Positions 12,875 through 24,851 of a stretch of DNA of 64,000 nt are shown here, in pieces. Source of the DNA: Blastomyces gilchristii SLH14081 (taxonomy: Eukaryota > Ascomycota > Eurotiomycetes > Onygenales > Ajellomycetaceae); contig NW_003101671.1 in the NCBI RefSeq assembly GCF_000003855.2, forward strand, positions 841,332 to 905,331, written 5' to 3'. Position 1 is the first letter of the stretch, and each line of letters opens with the position of its first letter. Below the pieces are notes generated by a model. The model did no database searches. It had not been told where the DNA came from and saw only the letters and a program-made list of their open reading frames with translations. Both the position numbers and the translations under genes were made by a program.

Positions 12875-13005
12875 TAAATCAGCTAGCTCATTTCATATAT
12901 GTTCATATGAGCAGGAACTCAGTGCAAATGAATATTCTCTCTACTTTTTAATTGAATCTTCTTTATAGAATTCAATATCAGCTCAAGATTCATTCGATTT
13001 CTTTT
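12875..13005 (-). pseudogene. Tad1-like LINE RNase H fragment (relic)
   Basis: About 125 bp match the RNase H part of the LINE at 47,686-55,253. The shared part includes the plus-strand string around ATTCATATGAGCAGGAACTCAGTGC and the following LI/LNSI-type coding. On the minus strand it reads VPAHMNI, the conserved C-terminal RNase H motif. The piece is isolated, short and only moderately AT-rich, so it is probably an old fragment too short to be kept under RIP. Confidence 0.6.
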
Positions 13006-14184
13006 GTTTATTTTTTTTCTTTTCTACTTGTATACTTTTGTTTGTTCTTGAGTTGAAAACAACGATAACTCCAGCAAAGATCGTGCAGGTAGAAAGGAAG
13101 TAGATAGTTTATCATATGAGTATCATTGAACATTCATGACGCTGGAAATCCTGATTCTAAAGGAGAGATATATATATAGAACTATATATATATATACAGA
13201 ACATATCACTTGCTGACAGACAAAGAGTTCTATCATATTGATCAACATCTTCACGTGAAATTATAATCAATCCATCATTAATCACCACGCATATTTCCAG
13301 CCATTGTTCAAAATATTATTCTGATCCCAGGCACAGTATGTATGTATTGTATGTATGTACGGAGTATGTACTCCGTAGTTGGTGCCTTGCTTCTTGTTGA
13401 GCCACGACGCAATCACGTGCTCTAGCCACATCCCAACCAACTCCTGCACTAGTCCATAGTGGGACTAGCTGAGTATCCAACCGGCCGAGTTAAGTTTAGC
13501 GTGCGGTCCCCTAAAGGGCCTACCTTACGTAATCCACCTGGATTTCCGCATCCGGCAATTACCTTCTGGCGCCTGCTCTGTGTTCCGCGTCGTTTTCTTT
13601 CTGCTTGAGCTTTTTATTGCCTCGATTTGCTTGATATTTGATATATCCAAAGAAGAAGAATAATAATAACAATAACAGGCGGAAATACACGTGGTAGGTG
13701 GCTGTGTTGTCTTGTAGCTGTTATAAGTTATTGTTGTTGTTTCTCGGCTTCAGGTGGTGGCTGCGGCTAAATAACCGTCGGACCTCGCCAGATTTTTTTC
13801 CCCTGAATATCCCGAAATAATCCGACTCAACAACATACGTGCAAAGGAAACTCGATAGCTCAATACAAAACAACTGCACCTCGTCCTCCATATCCGTCTC
13901 GATCAACTCCCTGATCTAGAATCCGTTAGAGACTAAGAAACAAGGAAACTAAGACTGTATGTATTGCGCGCGACCAACTTCTACCCGGAGCCACATACCT
14001 CCATTGCTCATTGCTCTACCTCTTGATTCCACCTTCGCGAAATCCACAAGACTCAGGAGAAGCTAACAAGACAGTCCCTTTCCCTCTCGCCTTTTCACTT
14101 CCCCTCCGACGAAGACGTCCCCTATTCCCTTGGTCAGGGCCCCTTTCAGCGACCCCAGTGTCCTCAATTGAGCTCCCTCCAGCC
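13006..14184. other. intergenic region upstream of the citrate carrier gene
   Basis: No gene is supported. It contains AT-dinucleotide runs near 13,170-13,196 and the palindrome TACGGAGTA/TACTCCGTA near 13,358-13,378. The last few hundred bases are CT-rich and should hold the promoter and 5' leader of the downstream carrier gene. Confidence 0.5.
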
Positions 14185-15541
14185 ATGTCTGTTACTCAAA
14201 TCTCTCCCGCGGCGGGTGCGCCGAAACCCCTCGAGAAAAAGCCTATCAAGTTTAGCAATCTACTACGTGAGTTGTGTCTATCCTTGAGCTTGTTAACCCT
14301 AAGTGGAGGATGCAAGTTCAGTGAAAAGTGATGATATTGCGGCTTGCTGACCCAGCATGGTTTGTCCGTAGTTGGGGCTGGTTTGAATATGTTTGAGTAA
14401 GTATTTGCGTTCTTTTTTCTTTTCTTGGGTGAAGCATGGACTGTTTTTGCTGATTAATTCTTTAGGGTCACGACGCTGGGACAGGTAAAATTTCCCCACC
14501 TCCGTAATACGTCTTGCAAATTTTAGTCTAATATACTGTAGCCGCTGGAAGTGATCAAGACGACTATGGCCGCCAACAGGCGCGACAGCTTCGCCGGCGC
14601 CATGCGTCGGATTTGGGGTCGTGGCGGTGTACTTGGCTGTTAGTTTCCTCTAAAAACCCACTATCCGTCTTCACCCTCTTAATCATCTCACCAACATCTC
14701 CTAATTTCGCATATGAATATATATAGACTACCAAGGTCTCATTCCGTGGGCCTGGATTGAGGCGTCCACCAAAGGCGCAGTCCTTCTCTTTGTCGCATCC
14801 GAAGCCGAATTCTATGCCAAATCTTTCGGAGCCAGTGACTTCGTCGGCGGCATCAGCGGCGGCATGGCTGGCGGTATCGCGCAGGCTTACGCTACCATGG
14901 GCTTCTGCACGTGCATGAAGACGGTCGAGATCACCAAGCACAAATTGGCAGCGACGGGCGTGAAGCCTCCCGGCACCTTTGCGACCTTCATGGATATTTA
15001 CCGCAAGGAGGGGATAAGGGGAATTAACAAGGGGGTGAATGCGGTGGCGATTCGACAGACCACGAATTGGGGGTCGCGATTCGGGTTGTCGAGATTGGCG
15101 GAGACGGCGATCCGCAAGATCACTGGGAAAGAGGAGGGTGACAAGCTCAGTGGGTTTGAGAAGGTCATTGCGTCCGGGCTTGGTGGTGGGTTGTCGGCAT
15201 GGAATCAGCCGATCGAGGTTATTCGAGTTGAGATGCAGAGTAAGACGGTTGATCCCAATCGTCCGAAGAATTTGACTGTTGGTAAGACATTGAGGTATAT
15301 CTATGATTCCAATGGGTTGAAGGGATTGTATCGTGGCGTTACACCCCGGATTGGGTTGGGCATTTGGCAGACTATTTGCATGGTTGCTTTGGGTGATATG
15401 TACGTTTCCCCCACCCTCTTGTAGTTTTTATACCCATCCTTGCTTGAGTGTTTTATCATTGATGCTAACAACATCCTTCTGAACAGGGCCAAGGAGACCG
15501 TCGAGAAGCTAACAGGTGACAAGGTGACCGCCAAACACTAG
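14185..15541 (+). CDS. YHM2: Mitochondrial citrate/2-oxoglutarate carrier Yhm2-like
   Basis: This is a mitochondrial solute carrier of the inner membrane, very close over its whole length to yeast Yhm2. That protein exchanges citrate for oxoglutarate, exporting citrate for NADPH supply, and was first described as a mitochondrial DNA-associated protein. The six exons are 14,185-14,266, 14,372-14,396, 14,466-14,484, 14,542-14,638, 14,727-15,399 and 15,487-15,541, all with GT-AG introns, giving 316 residues. Carrier signatures PLEVIK (first repeat) and QPIEVIR (third repeat) are present, as are the Yhm2-typical segments QGLIPWAWIEASTKGAV and GFCTCMKTVEIT. The start gives the short Lys-rich N-terminus (EKKPIKFSNLLL) seen in the family. 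Exon 3 is only 19 bp. The last residues end in AKH, as in yeast. Confidence 0.95.
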
Positions 15542-17538
15542 AGAGCTGGCGGATATATGAATGGCGGCTGGCAATTATCATAAATTCTCATCTTACCTTG
15601 GGAGACAAACTCACTTTTATTTCAGTCGATGCATCTGTAGTTTCGCGGTATCTTGAGCCATTGATAATTGTATAATCGACTTGTTCTCGTGTTGACTATT
15701 TTCCGTTGCAGCGATTACCCCCCCCCGCCGTTTCTATATTCGCTTATTTTTGTGCTCTGTCTGGAATTACATGAGTATACTTGTTTTTGTTTTATTCCTG
15801 GTGTCTTTTAGAGCCTTTACAGGTTACATATACGATGTAATCCAATTATAGATAACCATTTATCATTTTATATTTACTTTTTGGTTTTAAATTTATTTTT
15901 TAAATTACTTTATCATATATATTTTCACCGTTTGTTCTCATTTGTCTTCCAACAAGTTGATGGTGTACAAAGTACAGAGTACGCCTGTGTGCTTTGTTCC
16001 CCGCGTACCTGCGATCGAGCTAACAATGCCGCGCTTGCTGCGGTTGTGGCGTCTAATGTCCTACCCACATTATTCTATAACTCCTCTCTAGTAGCAGGGT
16101 CTCGCCACAAGTTTTCTCACTACTAACTCACAAGTCAGTTTGGCAGTATGCTAGTTCAATCGGTTTCCTAAAAAGGGTTTCAAACTTGTGGTAAAGCAGG
16201 CCACATCCAACTCCAGATACAATGCCCGGACCGCTGTCATACGGTGCTGGAAGCTTGGGGCGCAGCGAAATTTTGAACCAATTCATGCGCACACGGTAGG
16301 GCCCTGGTGAAAAGGAAAGGGAGATGGCATATTTGTTTGGCCCTTCTGCACAGAGAATGTTCAGGTTATATATCCGTGCCACGAGTACTGCCCGCTAGGG
16401 AGCTTATTTACAATCTCTGCCCGTCTGAAGCGGTCCACATATATATATATATATTTATCTATTACCCACTACCTCGTTGCTCCTGCGAATGATATGAGCA
16501 GGTGGGATCGGGTTTCGTGACTGGAACGAGTAAATCCTTTAGCCCTACCCCAATCAACCGTTCTGTCATGGTCTTGAATGCATATCGGTAAAAATTTCCA
16601 AGCCATACATGAGGGCTGGTGAAAAGAGCCAGGAATAGCAATTAGGTTGAGGGGCCAAAATGTCCCGACTTCGGCCATCGAGTCAGGATGAGGTGGGAGC
16701 TGTGCTCAGCTGCGCCCTGAAATACAACTTCTCCGGTTATTTGGGTCTGTTAGGACAGGCCATTAGAGCCGGTGGTGAAATGGCCTGGGGCGAGGATGCG
16801 AGGTGGATAAACACGAGTTTCATATCCGTTCTTCCCCCCTATTGACTTCAACGGTTGAAGGCAGTCTGCGTCTACGAAGATCAGATTCCTAGAATGGAAT
16901 ACTAGTTCTATCTAGATGCCCGCGGCAAAACTTCTCCACGGCGAGGCCCCAGCAGGATGCAGCCGTCATTATACTTGGACCTTCCTTCATCCAAACCTCG
17001 AAGCCGCCATTTCGATACAAGCTGACTTCCAGTACGCAGCGAGTGGCGTTGGGTTTCTTTTCTTCCTTCCTTCCTTTTTTTCTTTTTCCTTCTTTAACGT
17101 CTGTTTCAAGCCGGGTGTGATTTGTCGAATCAGCTGAATGACCGCGCTCAACCTCGTCAGGCAAACACCAAAAAAATTCGAGACAACTTCGCACCACGAA
17201 AGCATCCAACATGAGAGCGCGAATCACAAAGAGTCAAACTTGTTACATTTCAATGTCATTTTTACTGATGGCTCAGACCGTCTGCAGGATTTGTTCTATG
17301 CGACTCAATTGTCTTCTGGCAATATCCCGTTGACTTCTACTAGCGGTCGTTGCGCATCATTGGTGAGTGAGGGGTTTGAGAATTCGGACCGTTTTATTCA
17401 CGGCATAGCCCACCAGAGGCGGTATTATGTTGACTCTGACCACGTCGATTTCTACCAATACATCTCATAGGAATTAAAGGTGAAAACCGTCGTTCTTCAA
17501 CTTTTAGCCAGAACTCATAGAAACCTACCATATGCACA
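15542..17538. other. intergenic region, no supported gene
   Basis: Two kilobases of ordinary sequence. Overlapping short frames occur on both strands. The longest plausible one (17,138-17,470, +, 110 codons, start near NLVRQTPKKFETT) has no recognisable domain and no codon-level support, so it is not called. A C run lies near 15,720 and an AT repeat at 16,439-16,454. Confidence 0.45.
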
Positions 17539-19371
17539 ATGAGCTTCGGCTACTCCGTGACTGACCTTGTATCACTCACAACCCTCTCCTGGAAGCTCTA
17601 CAAATCCTGCAAATCTGCACCTAACAGCTTTGCAAGCCTTTCTTCTGAAGTTCTTTCGCTTCATGCCGTGCTGAGAGAGGCAGAGGAGGCTCTTTTCCCT
17701 GGCGGCCAAGGCCATGATGACTGTAGGGCTGGAAAATCCGCATGTAAAGCACCTGCCGCTCTACCACCCTCTGCGCAGGAGAATTTACGTGTCATTGCGG
17801 ATGGGTGCAATGGTGTGTTGGTGGATTTGCAGTCGTTGATTGACAGATATGAGAGCCTGGGGAGGAAGAAATATAACGCTTGGAGGAGAGTGAAGTGGGG
17901 TGCGGAAGATATCGCGGAATTGAGGTCACGATTGGCTTCTAATGTTTCTATGTTGAATACCTTTGTAAGGTGGAGTGAAGTTCTATTGCTAGGCTATATT
18001 TTATTTTGATTTTTGATGTACTAAGTTCTTCGTCAGCATATCCCAATTCACTGTTCAGCAAAAGCTCGATCGTTATACGTCCATGCATAAAATGGGCAAT
18101 CGCGAAAGTTCGCTCATTTCCGAGCAGACAGCCGATTCGCTTTCTTCCCATGATAAGCTTACCTGGCGTACCATTCGCAAGGAGCTGGAGGAGATAGGAA
18201 TTACCGTGGCCGCCTTCGATGCCAATAGGGAGTTTATCCTGAATTGGTTTGCGGAGGCCGTGGAGTCGGACACCTTTCAACCTTGGGAGGTAGCGGACAC
18301 AGATTCTACGGGTGATGATACCGATTCCGACCATGCCACTCTTCATGAAACATCGCGCTTCGTTGCCTTCCAGCAAGGTGTTTCTATGGATCCAAAGGAG
18401 GCGGCATCACCACCACCATTCCCTCGCAGCACCTTCAAAACCAGACTACGCACCAGCTCAACACTCCAATCGTTGCAAGACAAAAAATCCGACCGCCGGA
18501 AGCCCTATTCCTCCACGTCACCGGCATTTAGTGAAGAAGCGTCACGAAAAACTTCCCTCCTCGCCTCCGTCAAAAGCCGCAACATTTCCGCTGTGCGCAA
18601 ATTCCTCAAGACGAGCCCCGGCCATCTTACCCCGGAGACGTATATCATAACCCTTCAAACCGCCATCTCGCTCGGCGACCACGCTATTCTCGAGCTCCTC
18701 CTTACCTCTCGCCCACCCAGCTACCCACTTCCCCTTGACAACAAAATATACATCAACAGCCTCCTCGCCACCTCCTTCGACGGAAAATTCTCCATCTCCA
18801 CCTCACAAATCACCCAGAAAACAAAACATCCTTCCAATCCTACTTCCCCCTCGTCCTTAAAGCAGCCGCCATCCGCGGCCGCACCCACATCATCATATCC
18901 CTCCTGTCCCACTACTACGACCGCCTTAACCACCCTTCCTCCCCTGCCCACACACACCATCTCATTCCCGCTCTCCGCACCGCAGCAACACAAGGCCATA
19001 CGGACATCGTCCGCCATCTCCTCGCTCGCGGTGTAGACCCAAACCGCGCCAAGCGCTTCTTCTTCGACAACCCGCTCTAGGCTGCAAGTTTCAAGGGGCA
19101 TACGGAAATCGTTGGCTTGCTGCTCAGGCATAACGCGGACCCTAATGCGCGCGGGTATCAATTTGGCAGTGCGCTGCAGGCGGCAGCGTTGCAGGGGCAC
19201 GCGGAGATTGTAAGGTTGTTGGTTGATGGGGGCGCTGATGTGGGCTTGGAAGGGGGCAAGTATGGGACGGCGTTGAAGGCGGCGAGGCACAGGGGACATG
19301 AAGAAGTTGTTAGAGTTTTGGTGGAGGGTGTGAAGACGGTTGATGAGGATGGGTCGGCGAGGAGAGGGTAG
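17539..19371 (+). pseudogene. HeLo-like N-terminal/ankyrin-repeat protein, frame broken
   Basis: Exon 1 (17,539-17,964, MSFGYSVTDLVSLTTLSWKL...) resembles the helical N-terminal domain that heads many fungal STAND and ankyrin proteins (HeLo-like/Fungal_N family). An intron follows, with exon 2 from about 18,059. Exon 2 runs through a Ser/Pro-rich linker into ankyrin-like helices (SLGDHAILELLLT). The frame is then lost near 18,828-18,836, in an A-rich run. Ankyrin units resume in the -1 frame (AATQGHTDIVRHLLARGVDPN), meet TAG at 19,078-19,080 where Gln (CAG) would fit, and continue to 19,371 (AAALQGHAEIVRLLVDGGADV). Proteins of this architecture are often linked to non-self recognition, but nothing here shows that. 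It is either a pseudogene or carries two sequence errors. Confidence 0.65.
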
Positions 19372-19507
19372 TTGGAGGTACTTGGGTTATGGGGCGACCA
19401 CTGACGGTGTGCTGTGATGCGGTAGGGGCAGCTCAGGGGCTTGTGTGTGTGTCTCTTCCGGTATCCTTTTTTGTTGATTTTGGTAGTCATATTCCCATTC
19501 ATTTTTC

Positions 19508-19552
<45 letters not shown>

Positions 19553-20406
19553 AAGGTGGGGGGACGCTGGCCTTTCTCACCCCCTTAGTTAAATATATTT
19601 TAATATATAATACCTGTTCTGGACATTGCTTGAAACGTCTTGTGCTCGTATATGAGCCTAATGACTATTTCGTACATACTCAGAAGAACCAGAATATCTT
19701 GAGATTGGATGTGAATCAACTTGACTAACATGTATGTGATCAATCGACGTGGGGTCCTTAACTACAGGATAACGCCTATGGCTCTATTAACTATATGAAT
19801 ACCGCAGGTTTCCTTCGTCTGCAGCACAGTCAAACTACAATTCTCAAAGGAAAATGCTATCTGCGAATATCCTTTTCGTAAGTACGTATTTTTTCGCCCT
19901 CTCGGCCCCCGCTTCCTTTCTTCCGATTTCCCACGGATGAGCTAGCTAGCACGTACATATGTACTATGATCTAACAGAGAGTTGATTATCTGCATACAAT
20001 TACACAAGAAGGAAATAAAGAAATGGGACGGAGGTGTGATGTGGCATTGAGCGTTTACAAGACACAAGTTGAAAATTGTGGGCAAGGTTGCTGGAAGAGA
20101 ATATGCACAAATGGAAGAAAATATAAGTCAAGAACCAAGAAGGAAAGAAAAAGAAAAATGTCTGGAATTGGGCGTTGGCGTTGGTTTTTGAGCCGAGATC
20201 GAGTGGTTCACGTTGCTGGCTTGCTTCGTTTTTCGTTTCTTTGTTTTGTTTGTTATCGAAAATGGAACCCTGAGGAAGAGAAAAAGGAAGTATATTGTGG
20301 GTAGATTTTAAGGTCTCTCTAATGTAACAGGATGAAACGGGGGTAATTGACAATGGTCCATTAATGGCAGTGAGAATGGAAATGATTGCGGCAACATGAT
20401 TCGCCT
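19372..20406. other. intergenic region with A41 tract
   Basis: Contains an uninterrupted run of about 41 A (19,509-19,549) some 140 bp after the ankyrin gene, then AT-rich sequence and the 3' flank of QCR2. Frames over the poly-A simply encode poly-Lys. The plus-strand frame at 20,023-20,304 is the antisense of a QCR2 3'-side region and is not called. Confidence 0.5.
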
Positions 20407-22100
20407 TTAGACAGTTAGACCGATTTCCGCGGCGAAGGGGAGGACATGCAAATCGCCAACTGCGGAGACGGAGGCTTTTCCAGAGAGGAGAGATTTGGCG
20501 GCCTGTTTTGATTTCCGTTATATCAGCTTGATTCAATAAATAACAAAAAGAAAGAAAGGGAATCCAAAATATAGAAGAGGTGGTGGAATTTAAGGGGGGG
20601 AGATGAACTGGGCTATACGTACCGCCTTCACTTGTTGTTCGGTGACCTTCTCGATACCCTGACCAACCTCAGTAAACTGAACAACATTGTTGCCATGAAC
20701 CAATCTGGATCCGGCGAACTCGAGGCTCAGCGCGGCGATCTCCCCAGCCTCCAACGCACGGAACTTGGCGAGGGCGGTTGCCTTTTTGATCTCCTCACTG
20801 CTGACGTTGCCAGCCGCGAGGTCCTGGATTGCCTTGATAACGCTCTTGCTGGCAGCCGCGACACTCTGCGCCTTTCCGGAAACGGTGACGTAGAGGAGAC
20901 CGGCATCGGAATATGTAGCGTTGTTGGTCGACACTGATACGTCGGAGAATGCTTCGGTGGCCTTTGCGAGGAGGGAGGATCCAGGAGACCATTTGATGGT
21001 GGACTGGCCTCCGAGGAGTGCAGAAATCACAGCGAGCTCTGGTTTGTAGCTGGTACCGCTGCCTGCAGCACTGGATCCGGGGAATGCAATCACAATGGCA
21101 TTGCCGGCCTTGCTTGCAATTCGTTCCTCGCCTCCATAGTACTTCGTTGGTTCATATGCCCTAGGGCTGAATGGGCCAGTGGTGGTTGAGGCAGCTGGGA
21201 CGTCACTGAAGATCTGGCCAACCAATTTAGACAAATCGGCACTGTTGGCGCCACTGGCAATGACGGCAATGGATGGTTTCGAGTATGCGCCCTCAGCAAA
21301 TGCGGCAATTCCCTCTGCTTCAACATACTTTCCGAAGGATGAATTGGCGTACGGAACCAAATTCTCCCCAAGACCACGGTGGAAGGCGACGTTATGTGCG
21401 GAATCCAGTGCCTGGGCAGCTGGGTTCGATACGAGGTCGTTCTGGGAGTGTTTAACAAGGTTTAGGACGAGCTCATCGAGTTCATGTTCTGAATGGTAAG
21501 GTCTGTTGTTAGAGAACCACCAAGGCCAAGTTCATACCCATTGTCAGCGAGCACTACTCACGTGAGTATTTAGTTTTTGTTATTACATCCGCAAGGACTT
21601 CTAGGTAGTAAGGAAGATCAACGCTGAGGAATTTGGCAGAAAGGACGATGTTTTCTCTGGAGTGAGACGCAGACAATTCCCCACCAAGCAACTCAGACTC
21701 TCTGGTGATTCGCAGCGCTGACCGCTTGGTTGTAGACTAATAAATTGCAGTTAAATGCCATCAGCCATCTAGCCGTATATATTGCCAATGGGAGCCACGA
21801 AATTTGTGAAAACAATGCCAGATGGCTGGGCAGTCAACTCACTTTGAAAGCAAATTTCTCCAGGAGATCGGAATAACCGGGGAAAGGTTGGTATCGTGAG
21901 CCAGCCTTCGCAACGAGCGACAAAGTGGTGGTAGGTCCGGCAACCTCTCTATTAGCAAATTTCACACCAGCAGCTTCGCCAGACTCGAAATCGAATCCCT
22001 TGGCCGCCGCCGCCATGCCGCGGCGAGAGGAAGGTCGGGCGATACATTGTTTTCGGAGACAACGCGGCGCATTCCGGCCGAAAGCAGACCTCGAAAGCAT
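20407..22100 (-). CDS. QCR2: Cytochrome bc1 complex core protein 2, mitochondrial
   Basis: This is a core subunit of ubiquinol-cytochrome c reductase (complex III) on the matrix side of the inner membrane; it stabilises the cytochrome b dimer. The four exons are 22,100-21,843, 21,736-21,562, 21,488-20,623 and 20,502-20,407, giving 464 residues, normal for the family. The N-terminus is Arg/Ser/Ala-rich without acids (MLSRSAFGRNAPRCLRKQC), a mitochondrial presequence. The M16-peptidase fold is visible (GSRYQPFPGYSDLLEKFAFK, then SELLGGELSASHSREN), but the HxxEH zinc site of active relatives is replaced by YSDLLEK, as expected for core 2. It is divergently transcribed from RPC82, with 527 bp between start codons. 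CCAAT boxes upstream suggest control by the HAP/CCAAT-binding complex (inference). Confidence 0.95.
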
Positions 22101-22627
22101 GATCGCACGCACCTGGGGCAATAGGAGCGGAGTGGGAGAAAAGAGAACAGGGGAAATTGATAGCAATTGGCAGCAATTGGCGGTGGGAGAGAGAATTCAC
22201 AGTGATCTCTGTTGCGTCTTCGGCGGTTTCATCGAGATATCGATGAGGTTCGAAAGCGGAAAGATGCTGATTAAGCCGAGGAGCGGATTACGCGATTGCT
22301 GATTGGCTGGGTTGACGAAGGCTTGGCATTCGGGAGCCGGGTTTCTCCGATATCATGTGACGGTAGACAAGGTTACGGGCTGTTGGCTCAAAGGGGAATA
22401 GCGCGGATATTTTTCTGCCGAGAACCATCGAGAGTCATGAAGAAAGCATGAGATATATCACGATATAAGTTATGAATACATGTAGTTTCTACCAATTCGT
22501 TTAGTCCCACGCTCGATTACCTCGTATCAGTCGCGTTTGCACACCCATGAATATTCAACGGTGACATTGGGGTCGCTTCTAGAGGAGCCGGCACTTTCTC
22601 TAGAAGGAAGACAGGGCGGCATACATC
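22101..22627. promoter_or_regulatory. shared divergent promoter QCR2/RPC82 with CCAAT boxes
   Basis: This gap between two start codons must carry both promoters. On the QCR2 (minus) strand there are three CCAAT boxes, at 22,170-22,166, 22,180-22,176 and 22,306-22,302; the last is in the context CCAATCAG. In fungi CCAAT boxes bind the HAP complex that regulates respiratory genes, which fits QCR2. The two nearer ones may lie in the 5' leader. I see no TATA box of note for either gene. Confidence 0.5.
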
Positions 22628-24851
22628 ATGTCTCAAGTGAGCTTTTAAATCTTGCCACCGCTTGTTGATATATCATTTGTAAATATGCTGATATTGGATT
22701 GTTAGTATGCGGCGGAGCTTTGCAAGCTGTTGATTACGGACAATTTCGGGGAGCTATATTCTGTATGTTATCTTTTTGCCTGGCCAACAGGCAAGAGTTG
22801 ATAGATAGTGGGGGATCTAACGTTCTTTTTTTTTTTTTTTTTTTTTTCCTTCTGCGCTTAGTTGATATTTTCCTATCTGCTATACCATGACCGCCAACCT
22901 CTGCCTCGCATTGTCCAAAATACCCGTCTGTCCCCTCGACAAGTTAGACACGGCCTAGCTGTGCTAATCCAACAACATCTCATCTACCACTACACCTCTT
23001 TGGACGACGGTATCACATACTACGAAGCTAGCTGGAGGACAGCATACAATCTGGTACGGTCGGGCAGGATTTTACAATTTGTGGAAAAAAAGCTCGGGGA
23101 ATATGCTGGAAAGGTGCTGGCGACAATCTTGTATCTCGGCCACGCAAGAATCAGCTATTTGGAGACCCTACCAGAGCTACGCCCTCAAGCCACAAGTAAA
23201 GCCCGAAAAGGCGCAACAAACGGGTTGAATGGGGTTCATGATGATGCGGAAGAAGAGGAGGAGGACATTGATGCAGACCTAGAGGGGAAAGAGGAAGGTG
23301 CATCGGGAGGGGTAGAAGGGGCACTGAAAAATGGCATTAATGGCGACCACGACGAGCCAACCGCCTCGAAACTTCACACTACATTGCGCTCACTTGCTGC
23401 CTACGGATATATTATGCGAGTACGGGATGCCCATTTTCAAAGTCCCGCAGATCTCGTCGACGACGCTGAAAGAGCTATCAGCGCTCGATCAGATGTCCGC
23501 GGTTTAAAAGGCAAAAAGCTCCAGGAGGCAATCGATGCTGGAGTGGAGACGTATATTAAAGAGAAGACGGATGGAACTATACCTCAAGACCCACTGGGAG
23601 ACGGGCTACCCCGCGGCATCAAGAGGCGTGCAGGACAATCGACGACGACCTCGTCGCACAAGAGGGTAAAGCTTGAACATGCGTCGGAGGGCGAGGAAGA
23701 TGCGGATGATGATGATTTTTATGGTGATGACTATGTGGATGGTGACACCGCCCCAATGGACGTGAGTTATGTCTCTCTGCTTGGGTTATATATATCTGAC
23801 ATCTAGTGCTAACATAGCGCAGCCCAACTTGATCGTCCGTGTCAACTATCAAAAGGTCGAGGTGGCATTACGAAATCGACGATTAACAAGACTGGCTGAG
23901 CAGCATACCTCTAGTGTGACGTCTCAAGTCTACGAGACCCTCCTCGATAGGATTGAGCTTAAAACGCCCGCATGCCGGAAAACTTTGGAGCGTGCTCCGG
24001 AGGGGGAGGAAGGGGAGCAGTATTCCGTTGCTATCCCGTTGCATACCATTTTGAATGACCTAGACCCCGATCTAGACCTTTCGGGTTCCATGGCTGGAGC
24101 GGATCCGAAGAACCCTCTTTCAAACGGACACGTGGGCCTCAATGGAGACGGAGATGACGATGACGACGACGAAGCTGATGGCGAGGCTGTGGGGACAGGC
24201 AGCCGGAATCGCGTCAAAAACCGCGTATATGAACTAGAGCAACACCTCTCCCTCCTTGCCCAGGAGCCCATCATCTTCTCAACCCGCAGCATGCAGACAG
24301 GCATGATAACCTGGGCCGTCGAATTCCGCCACCTCGCCCGCCGCCTCCGCCACCTCGAACTTGAACGAATCATCGAATCTCGCTTCGGCACCATCGCCGT
24401 CCGCGTCATCCGCGTCCTCGCCGCAAAGGGCAAACTGGACGAGAAACGACTGCAGGAGATCAGTCTGATGGCATCCAAGGAGCTTCGCCAGGTTCTCGCG
24501 CGCATGGAGACGGCTGGTTTCGTGGACCTGCAGGAAGTACCCCGCGATGCGCAGCGGCAGCCGTCGCGGACAATGTATCTCTGGTTCTTCGATGCGGATC
24601 GCGTGGCGAGGATGGTGCTGGAAGATACATACAAGTGCATGTCGCGCTGTCTGCAGCGGATTGGCGTCGAGAGAAATAAATTAAAGTTCTTCTTGGAGAA
24701 GACTGAGCGCACGGATGTTAAAGGGAATGAGGAGAAGTATTTATCTCCGGCGGAGTTGAAGACGTTGAAGGAGTGGCGGGACAAGGAAGCTTTGTTACTG
24801 GGGGAGGTAAGGAGGTTGGATGAGTTGGTTGCTGTTCTGAGGGACTATTGA
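22628..24851 (+). CDS. RPC82: RNA polymerase III subunit RPC3 (C82)
   Basis: This is a subunit of the Rpc82-Rpc34-Rpc31 subcomplex of nuclear RNA polymerase III, which recruits the enzyme to TFIIIB and opens tRNA and 5S promoters. Four exons are read: 22,628-22,636 (only MSQ), 22,706-22,762 (YAAELCKLLITDNFGELYS), 22,862-23,761 and 23,823-24,851, for 664 residues. The winged-helix pattern is clear at the N-terminus (RLSPRQVRHGLAVLIQQHLIYHY) and again near the end (RQVLARMETAGFVDLQEVPR), with the family C-terminus (LKFFLEKTERTDVKGNEE...LKEWRDKEALLLGEVRRLDELVAVLRDY). Two acidic low-complexity inserts (residues about 140-175 and 295-325, plus a DDDDDE run later) are typical of Onygenales/Aspergillus orthologues. 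Intron 2 ends with a run of 23 T (22,826-22,848) just before its acceptor. The first intron is inferred because the third codon is followed by GTGAGC. Confidence 0.93.

Noticed and set aside
17138..17470. 110-codon plus-strand ORF upstream of the ankyrin gene
   Set aside because: It has no family resemblance and overlaps equally long antisense frames; it could be a leader or chance.
19389..19592. ORF with a poly-Lys stretch
   Set aside because: The lysines are just the A41 homopolymer.
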